Below are positions 49,501 through 61,500 of a stretch of 64,000 bases of DNA, in pieces. Origin of the DNA: Smittia aterrima (Eukaryota > Arthropoda > Insecta > Diptera > Chironomidae); contig CP093830.1 of the NCBI GenBank assembly GCA_033063855.1, positions 11,594,854 to 11,658,853 of the forward strand, given 5' to 3'. Position 1 is the stretch's first letter, and each line of letters opens with the position of its first letter. The translations under genes were made by a program, and so were the position numbers. Below the pieces are notes generated by a model. That model had not been told where the DNA came from. It saw only the letters and a list, made by a program, of their open reading frames with translations, and did not search any database.

Positions 49501-52500
49501 AACATTTAAAATCAATTTAAACACGCACTTGATTCCAGCGTGAACAAACAGCGAACGAGAGATGGAAACGATCTATAAATGAAGCTCTCGCCATTGCAAT
49601 CAACACTCGAAAGATTAAATTTACTTTCCATTTATTCATTCGTATTCAGGTTTGTTTGAAAATCGCAATCGAATTGTTTGATGAACATTCATTTCAAATT
49701 TAATAATTTTAATTTAAATTGATTTTAACTGAAGCGTCAACAGTTTTTCCATCAATTTTACACTCGAAAGGTATTAAAAATTGGATTGACAAGTAAATAA
49801 AATTTACTCATAAATAAATACAGAAATTTCCCATTAGCGATCTAAAAAAAGTAAAATTTTGCATTGATTGGAAGTGAGAAAAAAAATTGTAGATCAAAAG
49901 ATTATTCCTCTAATCAATTAGACAATTGAATTTCTCAATATTTCAACTCGATTGCTAGATTTCAATTAGTGAGTCTTATGATTAATCGATTGTTTTAATT
50001 AAAACTACATAAGAATCGACTCGAGTGAAATTTTATTCGATTAGATCTATTTTGTATTGCAGCTGAATTGAATTTCCCAGGAGATTTCCGCCACGAATGG
50101 ATTTTTCGTGTTCATCTCGATAATTAAGCATTTAAAGCCGGGAAATTGCTTTGGTGGGTTGGGGGCGTCGCTCAAACTTTTGTGAACAAACTTTCTTTCT
50201 TTTTTTTTCTTTCGCTCTCCTTATCGAGAATGATTAATTGCCTTTCATAAAGAGGAAAGAAGAAAAACAGAGGAAAACTTTGAAGCCGCACACTCAAAGG
50301 AATATGCTTTAATGCTTGTTCAGAGGAATAAATCAAGAAGAGTTTTCTCACCCATCCCTACAGCCTTACAATTAATCTAATAAAAATTCAATAAATTAGC
50401 GGCTTTAGTGGCTAAGACAGCTTATCAAACTTTACCTTACACTAACAGACATCTCTATCGAGCCTTTTGCAACATAAAATCCGAGAAGAGGAGACCAACA
50501 AAGCTTTATAAAGTTTGATGATGGTGGAGATGGGATGGAGGAGATAAAAGTATTTCGTCGATTCTTCGACTACAAATTGCCTTGGAAGCTAACGTTGCCT
50601 TAGATTTCCTGTGAACCTTAGATACCAATTATAACTTTCAAAGCCTCAGAGATTTAGCATTTAATTTTAAGATATTTTCTGAGGCATCAAAGATGAATCA
50701 ATTTCAAGTGAAACTTATTCTTTGATTCTTCATGAATCTTCGCAAAGTAGAAACTTTTCAAAAGCTTCGAAAGGAAGCTTTCTCTTGCACTCATAATTAA
50801 CTCTGTTGTTAGGGATGTTCGAAGTTGCGTCTACGAAGACTTCATTTCTCAAAGATTTCTAATTAAAAACTCGGGCGCAATTTACAAATAATCCCCAAGT
50901 TTAGCTGCCATTGTTAAAATATATTTTCAAACCTTTATGCCTCGAAAGTTTAGATTCGACTGCTCAGTTTCTTGTTTAGCTTTAACCCAAATTAGCTTTA
51001 AATTATTAATGAAAAATTATATTTTAATAATTTATGATTGAATAATTCTTGTGCGTGTTTCTCGAGCGCTGTTAAAATATTCATCGCCTAAAATTACATT
51101 GAGCAATTTTTCTTATCCAAATATTTTGTGAATTGTAAAACAGTTTCAATCGAAATTCGAATTTAGGTGTCACACTCAAATGGAGGTCTGTGGGTTTCAC
51201 CCAATTCCCGATTGAACAGTTTTTCGCTTTTATTTTATTTCCGCTTCAGAGCAAATCTTCTTCTGTAAAGATCTAGTAATCTCGTCTTGTTCCCGCATCC
51301 TGTTTGAACTCCCAGCATAGTGGAAGGAGAATCAACGACACCCTGAGTACCAAAAGATATTTATTATACGACATTTGAAAGGAACTCCAATGTGCTCACC
51401 GCTTCCCGTCGCTTTCTCTTGCAATGTTAAAGGAAAAAGTGAGAAGAATCAATTCCCTCGCATCTCTCTGTGATACGAGATGAAAGCATTTTTATAACAT
51501 AAGTTTCTGTTACTGAAGATTCAATGGGGAACTTCATGAACACGTCTCGTAGTGACCTACCCATAGCGTTTTTTCTAAGAAAAATTTTCTTCCTTCCTTC
51601 ACTTTATCGTCTAAAGAATTGTCATAGATATGACAGGAAAGAAATCTTTTTGTGTCATTCTAAATAAAAAAGAAACTCTTTAAACATTTTTTTATGAATG
51701 ACTTGGGCCGGTTGTCGTTGCCAGGCATGCGATGGTAACTCAGATTAAATTGATACTTCTGCTCTCGTTCTCGGATTTTCACTTACATTCAGGGCACGAA
51801 GTCAGAGCCTGAGGGGAAAAGTCAAATATAAAAATGCTCTAAGTCATTCCGTTAAGAGCAAAGCAAAATGAAATAAGAAGAAAAAGCGAGAGAAATGTGT
51901 CGGAAATCAGTCACGCTTAGTTACTTCCAATTTTAGAGATTAATATCAGTCGACCGAAGCCTAAATTTAATCACAGAATATTTCGATTGTTCAAACTCAG
52001 CCTCAGAGAGAGCGAACGAACGAAGGATGTTTCAATCAAAAGTTATCGATCTTCTTTAAAAATATTTCCACGATATAAAAGTCCTTAAAGCCCTCGACGC
52101 TTCAATTTCCTTCTCTGCTCTCTTCGCTGCCTCCAATAATTGAACAGGAAGTTTGATTGCCTCGCTTTTTGTCGTCGATCGTACCCGTGACTGCTTTTAT
52201 TGTGTTTGCATTACTCGGAGCGTGAGTTGAAGTGCAGGCGACAGAGGGGAAAAGTCAACCATCGAGAGAAAGGCGGAAATGTGCAATGAATACGATACGA
52301 AAGCGAAGAGGCAGTAAACGACTACATAAAGCCTTCGTTTTATGATGAAACAACACACAAAAATCGCGCATTACATTAAAATATTTCCTACGTTTGTTCC
52401 TTTTAATCACGCAACTGTTAATGGGAAATTTGGCGCTCGTAAAAATAAGCTCATAAAAATATTTTGATATTTCTTTCTTCCGTTGTGACTATTGGAATTG

Positions 52501-55500
52501 TTTGTTTGCAAGGCGAGAAACAAGGAAGGATTTAAAAGGAATCAAAATAATTTCCCACCGATTCGACTTGCACGAAAAGGCAAAAGGGAATTTCATTAAG
52601 TTCTCGCATCGGACTTTTGTTCTCGTCAGGTTTTATTGAAGTAAAGCAGGAATCCAATGAAGCCAAGGAAACCAATGTGATTACATAGCTTTGAAGTAAA
52701 ATTGCTTGCCATGCGAACGTTTCATTCAAAAGGTTCGAAGCCGAATTTTTATTAAAAAATAAATTTTCAACAAATTTTGTTTGCTTTCCTGTTTCATCTT
52801 TGTTTGGCAACTTGTGCGAGAGCTGATGAGCTTTGAAGAGAAAAGTGGAGAAGGAGAGAATCGTCGCGGAATACGTCGACATCGTTACAATTCCAAACCC
52901 TCGTTTCAATTCAAATATCCTGCTGCTTTCTATTCGATTCAATATTACACACGCTTGAATCCAATCAGGCTTCCTTTCACTTTGTTTGTTTCATGTCAAA
53001 TCAATTGAAATCGAGAGGTTAAACAAGGAAAATATGATTCGTACTGTTGCTACGGGTTTTCTCTTACAAACTCATGAGTTTTACTTTGACAGAGATTTCC
53101 TTAATGAAACACTTCCAAACTCAATCGTTTCCTGTTTCGAAGTTTTAAGTCAATAAAATGCTTTTTGATGTAACGAACATTTCCAACTATAAACATAAGA
53201 TTAAAATATTTTAATATCCTGAAATGGAAAGAGTGAGCTTTGAGAAAAGTACGGTTGAGTGGATTTAATAAAATTGAAAAGTTTTCCTTCTCAAATAGCT
53301 TGAGAACGAGTGAGAAGATATGGCGTATTAAAAATACCCAAAGGAAAACCGAGAACAGAGTTTTCGTGTTCTTGACAAAATAATTTAAACTTTTAAATTG
53401 GCTAAAGCATGCGTTTAATGCATGCAAAGAGACATGAGAACTAAATGGCATTTTGCTTTAGGTAAACTTTGTTTACACACTCGAGCGTCACTGAAATTGG
53501 TTTCTTGTCATTAGAAAGGTTCAAGTTTCACTAGGAAGCGGAAACTTTTCAATTTTGATAGCATCGCGAAGCTTTATGATGACTTCGCAAAGATGCAAAT
53601 TTATCTTCACGAAATGATTAATTAGAAGCATCAGGAGATTGTCTCCTTCCATAAGCTGCTGAAGCTTATTCTTCTTGATGTTTGATGGGAAGAAGTTAAT
53701 TCGCTTTAATTGAAATTAATTTTGTGCTTACTTTATTTCCTTTTTTGCTTGCGAGTGCTGAAAAACTTGCTCCATCGTTGCTGGTACTGCCAATCCTCAA
53801 AAGGATTGAGCTCGTTAGCAAGTAAAATAAATTAGTATCAGCGATGGCGCATTCAGATTTCCTTGAGGGTATTAAGAAGGGCTTATCAGCGTCATCATCG
53901 TCGATAAAAAACGGGAAAAAAAGTTAAATTTGCTCGTTCCACGTTCAAAATGAAAATTTATTCTCAGAGCTCTCGCCCTTTCGTCTTAATGGTCGCAACA
54001 AAGAAAAAAGGAAAGAGTCAGAAAATCTCTCGAGACGCGTAAACAAAAAAGTATCGGAAGTAAAGCGACAATAAAAAAGCATTCTTTACTGTTATTTTCA
54101 CGGCTTTAATCCGCATAAACCCAACGAAAATTTCTTTTATTTCAAGGATTTCTTCACTCACGAGCTTTTGACATGAAAAGGATTTTAAGCTTTTAGTGTA
54201 AAGGTCGCAGGGAAGTGTCGCTTAGGGTGCAAGTTTAAACTAAGCGAAAGGTTTCGATAACTCTTCAAGAAAGTCTTAAGCAAAAAGATTTATGGCAATC
54301 TGCATATTTTTTAAAAAGATTCTGCTTCGCATGAAGATTTTCTTAAAAGCTATTTTAAATTGTCAGCTCAGTTTCTATGGAGATCCTTTTCAAATGATTT
54401 TCTGGCGACAAATAAATGATAATAAGACTCAAATATTTGATCTTATTTTGAATCTTTAAAAGTTTCATTTGAATCAGATGTTGCTGTGATTCTGACTAAT
54501 TACCAAGAAAATAAAAATCTTGAAGTGGGTCGAAAGGACAAACAGTAAAAAGTGGACAAATAGATGAAGTAAACAATTTTATCATTGTAATTAGAATTGT
54601 TGGCAACCGCCCTGAGGACTTAAAAATAAATTTCCTTCGTTATTCATGAGAAGCTTTTTTATTTTTCCATTAGGCAAAATGTTTCTACGACGACAAGGAT
54701 TCCTCGTCTTCTTTTCAGAAAATAATCCTTTTCAAACCAGCAAATGACGAGAACCATTCAATGACAAGTTGAAAATTATTCTGCATCTCTTTGAGGACAT
54801 CTAGGGAAAAGTGGAAAATCGAAAAATTTCCTTCGAGGAAAAAGCTTGAAGCGCATCAACAAAATTTTCTGTGAAAGGTTTTGTCCCACTCACCCAATAT
54901 TGCACCCCAAGGTCTCCTATCGAAAAAAAAACCAATTACAAATACTCTCCCGGCAAAAAATCATGTAAACAAGAAAACATTTTCGCTTTGAGCTGGAAAA
55001 AGTTCGTTCGTTGTTTCAGGGCAATAATTTAAAAGGAAAAGTCAATTTAAAAAGTTTTTAATGCTTTGCTCTTCTTGTTGACTCTGGCGGGGGAGCTTTG
55101 TTAGTTACGAAAAAGCTTCTCAAGACCTTATTGAATCTCTCGATTCGTGACGTGACAAAATAATTGGTTGTCAAACTCAATTTTAATTCGGTTAAAACGA
55201 TGTGAGCGAAGGGAGAAAATAAAGTTTTGCGATTAAGCTTCAACGACATGAGAAGCTCGGCCCAATAAAACTTTTTGTTTCAAAACGTTTACTTGGTCAT
55301 GTTCTTCGAAATTCGAATCATCATCGCAATAAGCATTTTCTTTTCGATATTTATGAAATTTAACTTAGTGACTCGTGTGTAGTGAACGTCTGATATTCTT
55401 TAGTCAAGTGTTGGTGCGACTATTCGTTGGCGGATCGTTCTGTGTCGAGTGGAATTTAAAATTTAAATTGAGAGTTCCTTTAAGTGATTGATACATCAAA

Positions 55501-56024
55501 TAGCTCGGTAATTGAAAGCCGCAATAATTAATTAGTTACTTCTGGTAACAAATTTACATGTCAAAGTCGTAGAAGCGATACTGTCGATGACATATTTGAA
55601 AACGCGTTTATCTATGAAACAATCACTGACAGTGCATGTCAAATTAATTTAAATTGACTTCAATTGATTACTTTGTGTGTCGCTAGGGCGGTCTACGTGT
55701 TCAGTGAATCTTGTGACAAGCCCACGACAACGTTACGTTGGCGATTAACTGATAAGAGCAATTTCTGATACGTGACCTTGAAGACTTCAAGATGTTTTCT
55801 GCTTATCGTTTTGCCTTTTCCTTCAGCCTACTTAAGTAGCTCAAATCGTTATTCTACAGAATGAAACTGAGCATGAGACTTTAATGATTCAACATGCGAA
55901 TGCATCCTCACGGCCTCGTTTCAGTCTCCAGCGAATAAAATATATCGTCGTCGTCTCTCAAGACAAGAGTAGAGCAAATACAAGCAGAGAACTGAAAATT
56001 CTTGATAACGCAAACACGTTTCTC

Positions 56025-56032
56025 TATAAATA
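56025..56032 (+). promoter_or_regulatory. TATA-like box upstream of ALDH6A1
   Basis: TATAAATA about 280 bases upstream of the dehydrogenase start codon, on the same strand. No strong initiator is obvious 30 bases downstream, and AT-rich DNA yields such strings by chance. Confidence 0.22.
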
Positions 56033-56312
56033 ACGTAACAGAGAACCCGGTGAAAAGAAATGTGTTTAGTATCGCGCGTCGGACTCTTCAATGTATTCAT
56101 CAGCTGTTCGTGTAGTCGTGAAATATTTTTTCTTCTTTAAAAAAAATTATGCTCGCACAATCAAAACTTCAGTCGTTTGTTAGAACTAATTGTCGTCGCA
56201 ATCATCGAGCTCCTAATATTTTAAACTAAGTGATATCCTAGCGATAACGACAATCAATTCTCAATTTCAGATAATTTAAATCTTATCGAGTAACCAAGAA
56301 CGAAACTGCAGA

Positions 56313-58453
56313 ATGTCGCTCTTCAGATTAGCAACGGCTGAGGTGAGATATCGTAGTTTCGTCATGAAATCAATTAAGCTCCAGATTTTGTTCAGGAAAA
56401 GTGTCACCACAGTTCATTTGAATAATTAATTCAAACGCTACGTTTCTCGTTCAGCTTTTTAACCTTTCACTTAATGAATTCCTCAACTTTTTCAATTTCG
56501 TGGAGTGCATCGAATGTAAATGCATTTCCCTGAAGGAGATTGTTAATCTATTAAAACGAGATTTAAATTAAAATTGAGTCGGAAGACCTGAAAAAGTCAA
56601 ATAATTATCAAGGGAGATATTTAATTTAAAATTCCACTGCAGATTCGCAATGTCGTCAAGCGCTCTTACAATACTTCAAATGTCGCTCCAACGATGAAAA
56701 TGTTCATTGATGGAAAGTTCGTCGACTCAACGACGACTGAGTGGATCGAATTGAAAGACCCAGCTACCAACGAACTTGTTACTCGCGTTCCCAAGTGTAC
56801 TCAAGATGAAATGCAAGCCGCAGTTGACTCGTCGAAGCGAGCTTTCAAAACATGGAGTCAAACTTCGATTCTTACTCGTCAGCAAGTCATGCTTCGTCTT
56901 CAGCAAATTATTCGAGCTAACATGTCTGAGATAGCGAAGAATATCACGAAAGAGCAAGGAAAAACTCACGTTGACGCCGAGGGTGACGTGTTGAGAGGCT
57001 TGCGTGAGTAGAATCGAATACATAATTGATTAGTTGCCGACTAACTTTTATTAATTATTCAATCTCAGAGGTTGTTGAGCATTGCTGTAGCATGACGTCT
57101 CTTCAAATGGGAGAAACGATGCAAAACATTGCTAAGGACATGGATACTTATTCGTATACTCTACCGCTGGGTAAGATTTGAAATTTAATTGCGCTTCAGT
57201 TGATAAGAACTCTTCATAATGTTTGTTAAATAGGCGTCACGGCTGGAATCACTCCCTTCAACTTCCCAGCAATGATCCCGCTCTGGATGTAAGAAATCTT
57301 TGTAAACAATTCTTAAGTGTTGCACTCTTAGAAGTCAAACAAATTTCCTTCTTTTCTTTTCAAAAGGTTCCCAACTGCAATCACTGTAGGAAACACAAGC
57401 ATTCTTAAGCCTTCCGAGCGCGATCCAGGAGCAACTCTCTTGTTGATGGAGATGTTGAACGAAGCTGGATGTCCTCCAGGCGTTGTTAATGTCATTCATG
57501 GAGCACACGATGCCGTGAATTTCATTTGCGATAATCCTGATATCAAAGCAATTTCCTTCGTTGGTTCAGACCAAGCTGGAAAGTACATTTATGAACGTGG
57601 ATCAAAGAACGGAAAGCGTGTGCAGTCAAACATGGGAGCTAAGAATCATGGAGTCATTATGGCTGATGCAAACAAGAACGCCACTTTGAACCAACTTGCT
57701 GGAGCTGCTTTCGGAGCTGCTGGTCAACGCTGTATGGCTCTCTCGACTGCAATTTTCGTTGGTGAAGCTCGTCAATGGATTCCTGATTTAGTCGAACGTG
57801 CAGCAGGTTTGAAAGTTGGCCCAGGACACGTACCTGGAGTCGATGTTGGTCCAGTCATTTCCCCAGAGTCCAAGCAACGTATTTTGTCACTCATTCAATC
57901 AGGAGTCGATGAGGGTGCTAAATTGATTCTCGATGGTCGCAATGTTACCGTAGAAAAGTACGAGAAAGGAAACTTCGTTGGACCAACGATTTTGACTGAA
58001 GTCACTCCAAAAATGAAATGTTACACAGAAGAAATCTTCGGACCAGTTCTCGTCTGCCTCTCAGCTGAAACACTCGATGACGCAATCGACATCATCAACA
58101 AAAATCCTTACGGAAATGGAACTGCAATTTTCACAACCAACGGAGCAACTGCACGGAAGTTCGTCAATGAAATCGACGTTGGACAAGTTGGCGTGAATGT
58201 CCCCATTCCTGTTCCCTTGCCAATGTTCTCGTTCACAGGAAGCCGCGGCAGTTTCCTTGGATCCGAGCACTTGTAAGCACTCGTCACACGGCTTGAAACC
58301 ATTTTTCATCTCATTCAAAAATTTCATTTCATTTTCAGCTACGGAAAGCAGGGCATCAAGTTCTATACACAAACGAAAACGGTTACACAATTGTGGCGCG
58401 AGACCGACGTTTCTCACACTCAAGCTGCCGTTGCCATGCCCACAATGAAGTGA
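56313..58453 (+). CDS. ALDH6A1: Methylmalonate-semialdehyde dehydrogenase, mitochondrial
   Basis: Six exons (56313-56342, 56643-57003, 57069-57170, 57234-57288, 57367-58272, 58339-58453) join in frame into 522 residues, usual for the family. The first exon and the start of the second give a basic, acid-free leader ([10 protein letters not shown] then [12 protein letters not shown]) fitting mitochondrial import. Family motifs include [64 protein letters not shown], and GQRCMALS with the catalytic Cys near 305, then EIFGPVL and [13 protein letters not shown]. The enzyme converts methylmalonate or malonate semialdehyde with CoA and NAD to propionyl- or acetyl-CoA in valine and pyrimidine breakdown. 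AATAAA at 58522 follows the stop by about 70 bases. Confidence 0.96.
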
Positions 58454-58521
58454 AGACTTGCTAGCGTTTACTAGGGCAACCATTGTTTCAATCATAAAAT
58501 TGCATTTATTAAATTTAACGA

Positions 58522-58527
58522 AATAAA
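58522..58527 (+). terminator. Poly(A) signal AATAAA, ALDH6A1
   Basis: A canonical hexamer about 70 bases after the dehydrogenase stop codon, the same spacing as for Ns2. Confidence 0.5.
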
Positions 58528-61500
58528 TTTTGGAAGCTTTTAAATTTGTTAAATAGTTTTTCTCTCACAAATCGAATCGGACGCACTATCAACGAAATTT
58601 ACTTTAAGTGCTTGTTCTTTCGCATTCGAAAAGTGTTCGACTCTTTTATGCTCTCGTTTCTTTTTTGATGGAGTGACCTGAACAGGACCTCGAGCGAAAA
58701 CTCAATTGGGTAATTTCGTGACTTTTATGGCGCCATCACAAGTGAAGGACGGATAAAAAAGGGTTTATCGTGCGAGCCTCTGTTTCATGCTCTCAGCCAT
58801 TTCAAAGACTTTTGACAAGTTTTTCTTTCCTATTTCATTCTTCTTCACTCATAAAAACGTTGCCCCGAGGCGATTGGAACAGTTTAAAAAATTCTCGACA
58901 GAAATTACTTTTATTCAACTGTTTTTCTCGCCCCTCCGCCCGCCAGTCATCGTCATATTCTTTGGTAATTTACGGTCGCCCCGAAAGGCCAAGAAAAAAA
59001 GTTGAAAGGGCTTTGAGATTTTACAATGCCGAAGAACGAGGAGCATAAAAACATGGCATAATGTTGTCCATAAAAGCGATTTGCCCTGTGGACGCAAACA
59101 AAAAAAACTTTGCTAGTTCCAAGCCATTAAACTCTTTCAGCTCTGAACTAATCGAAAATGAAATAAAAATTATTTCTACAGCGATGAGAGAAGAAGAAGC
59201 TTCTCTCGCTTTTTTGGAAGTCCATGAAAGTCGTAAAGATAAACTTTCAGTTTCACACCCTTTTCTTTTGCTTTTAGCGCAACGGAAATTGGAATTGTGT
59301 CTGGGGAGCGCTTGGAAAGGAACGACAATCTCTCTATTGTCTTAGAGAGAAGGGTCTAAGTCGTAACTTACTGATGAACTCGTGAAAATTATGAATGAAC
59401 TTTCAGGTAAAGTTATTTTACTTAATCACAATTTGTTACGCAACTCCTAAACTTTTCCTTCCGAAAGTTCTCCGGAATCAACTATCAACTTGCCCTATCA
59501 TGTTGAATTTGATTAGGAGAAAGTTTTTGTTTCGCCAGACGCTGGAGAAGTTAAATTGAGCTCATTTCATCCCCCTTCGCCTTCTCTGCTATTCCCATCT
59601 GGCGTGTGTTTTAGACGTACAACGAAAACCACTAGAAACATTGAAAAATTAAAAACTTTCCTCTTTGGCTCGTTTCACTTTTTACTAGAAATGAAAATTT
59701 AATTAAGCCTTTTTAATTTTCGGTAGCCGAGCGACAACCTTTTTCAATGTAAAATCATTTTCGGCAAAGTTTTCCGGCTCCGGTTTCGTCTTATTCAACG
59801 AAGCACATTTGAGTAGATTAAAATCACATTATTTAGGAAAAAAATCTTTTGCCATTGCTGAAGTTTCATTTTTTTTTTTGGAAAACTCAAGGACAAAAGA
59901 GAACTTGATGTCGGGTCAAGTAGAAGTTTCATTGGTGTCTGATCGCATTTTATAAAGGATTAAGCGACACAGTGAAAAAGAGAATTTTCAATCTCGTTCG
60001 GATTAATTATGAAATAAAAAACTTTTCCTAAACTTGCATCGGAAGCTCTTCGTTGACCAGAAGGAAAATTTTCTAATTATCTCTTCGAAGCAAAAACTCA
60101 TTTAAATTTACGTTCAATTGACTCATCTACAGTTTCCTCTACTGTCATTGATGTAAGCAGAATTTGTCTCGACCAAGTTGGTTGAGCCAACACAATTTTC
60201 AGTCCAACTTCAGCAAATGGAAAATTACAATTTGAACTGCTTCAGGACACAAACAAATGAGGAAAACTTGCATAATGACATTTGGAATATTTTTTAGTTC
60301 CTCTCGTCATCACACGGCGAACGATAAAAACTTTGTTTGTATAATAAAATTAAAGCATAATTAAAATTTATTCCCGAAGCGGAGCTGCAAAATAAAACTT
60401 TATTTGCGAAATGAAACTCAATTTTATCAAAATTTGATTCTATTTCAATTGAGAAGTTCTTCTGCTGTTGTGTTTTCATTTTGATGCGAGACTTGAATCT
60501 TTGAAGAGATGATTGAGACCAATTTCTGACTCAAAATGTGAAAATAATTTCTTAAAATATCCTCAAGACATGAAAGCTTCTGCTTCTTAAAGCTTTTTCC
60601 ATAAGCACTTTGCTCAAGAATTTCTTTTTTGAAGTATGCAACGCAATTTTCTGTTTTCTCCTTAAAAATTGATCAACTCAAAAGAACTTACTCGTCTCCG
60701 CTTTGAAGGGAACAACGAAACGGGTGAAAAATTTCACGTATCATGAAAATAAATTATAATAAATAATTTAAAACTTCTCGTTACATTTAGGCGCCGTTAG
60801 ATGGAGAGGAAAAGTTTGTTTTGAAAGACTTTGTCGAGTTTTGTTTGTCCTCTCTTGACTTGATAAATGTAAGGAAATTTAATTGAAATTAGAGATTAAA
60901 AAACTTTAGAAAGCCTTTCCATGAATTAAAATTAATGGGACCGTCGTGAATTTAAATTTCTGGAAATTTCTTAATTATTTGCATTTTGCGTTCATTCATT
61001 TGAAAGTTCACTCATCGTGCAAGAGTTGTTCTCATAGAGAGCAGCAACATGAGAGCGTTGAGCATGTTTGAGCTTTATTTAGACAGCTGATGTAGTTCCC
61101 AGCAAGTGATATTCCGTTTTTGTGTTCGCCTGAAAACTGTAAACAAGCAAGTATCTCCACATTTCCCCTTTTGCTGAGCTATTTCCTCGCAACCAATTTG
61201 CCTTTTTTTTCTGCAAACATCGTTCTCAGTAAACTAATTATTTTCCAGCTTTTACTTGCTATCTTCGCCGTCCTCGTTTCCGGCAAGCAGCAGCAGCAGC
61301 TTAAGCTTCAACATGCTTTTCAGACACAAAAAACATTAATTCAGTCATTAAACGCGATTGCATGATGAATTTTAAAACTTAAGAATGCTGACGAATGATA
61401 AATTGCTTAAACTTTGCTTTTAAACTGTCATTTTTAATGGTTTTTTCAGCGTGTTTAACTTGAAGGAGAATAAACAAATTTATTTCGCATGACTGCCCTC

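Larger units (their letters stand above)
31637..56312. other. 24.7-kb gene desert
   Basis: No frame longer than about 136 codons, no recognised domain, no splice-linked exon set and no tRNA were found on either strand. The DNA is AT-rich with many A/T and GA runs. Patches of more even composition are dense in TAAT-type cores, especially 34020-34520 and about 37860-38070. Large regions like this often hold regulatory DNA for a developmental gene, or are introns of one, but the target gene is not in the window. The longest frames I looked at and dismissed are 46699-47094 (+), 52532-52942 (-), 42043-42423 (-) and 53101-53451 (-). Confidence 0.5.

Noticed and set aside
52532..52942. 136-codon minus-strand frame in the desert
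   Set aside because: No domain and low-complexity composition; no splice partners.
58061..58495. 144-codon minus-strand frame
   Set aside because: Antisense to the last exons of the dehydrogenase; cysteine-rich shadow.
59392..59407. ATG mini-exon with GTAAAG donor as first exon for the 61249 exon
   Set aside because: It ends in phase 1, whereas the hydrophobic frame at 61249 needs phase 0.
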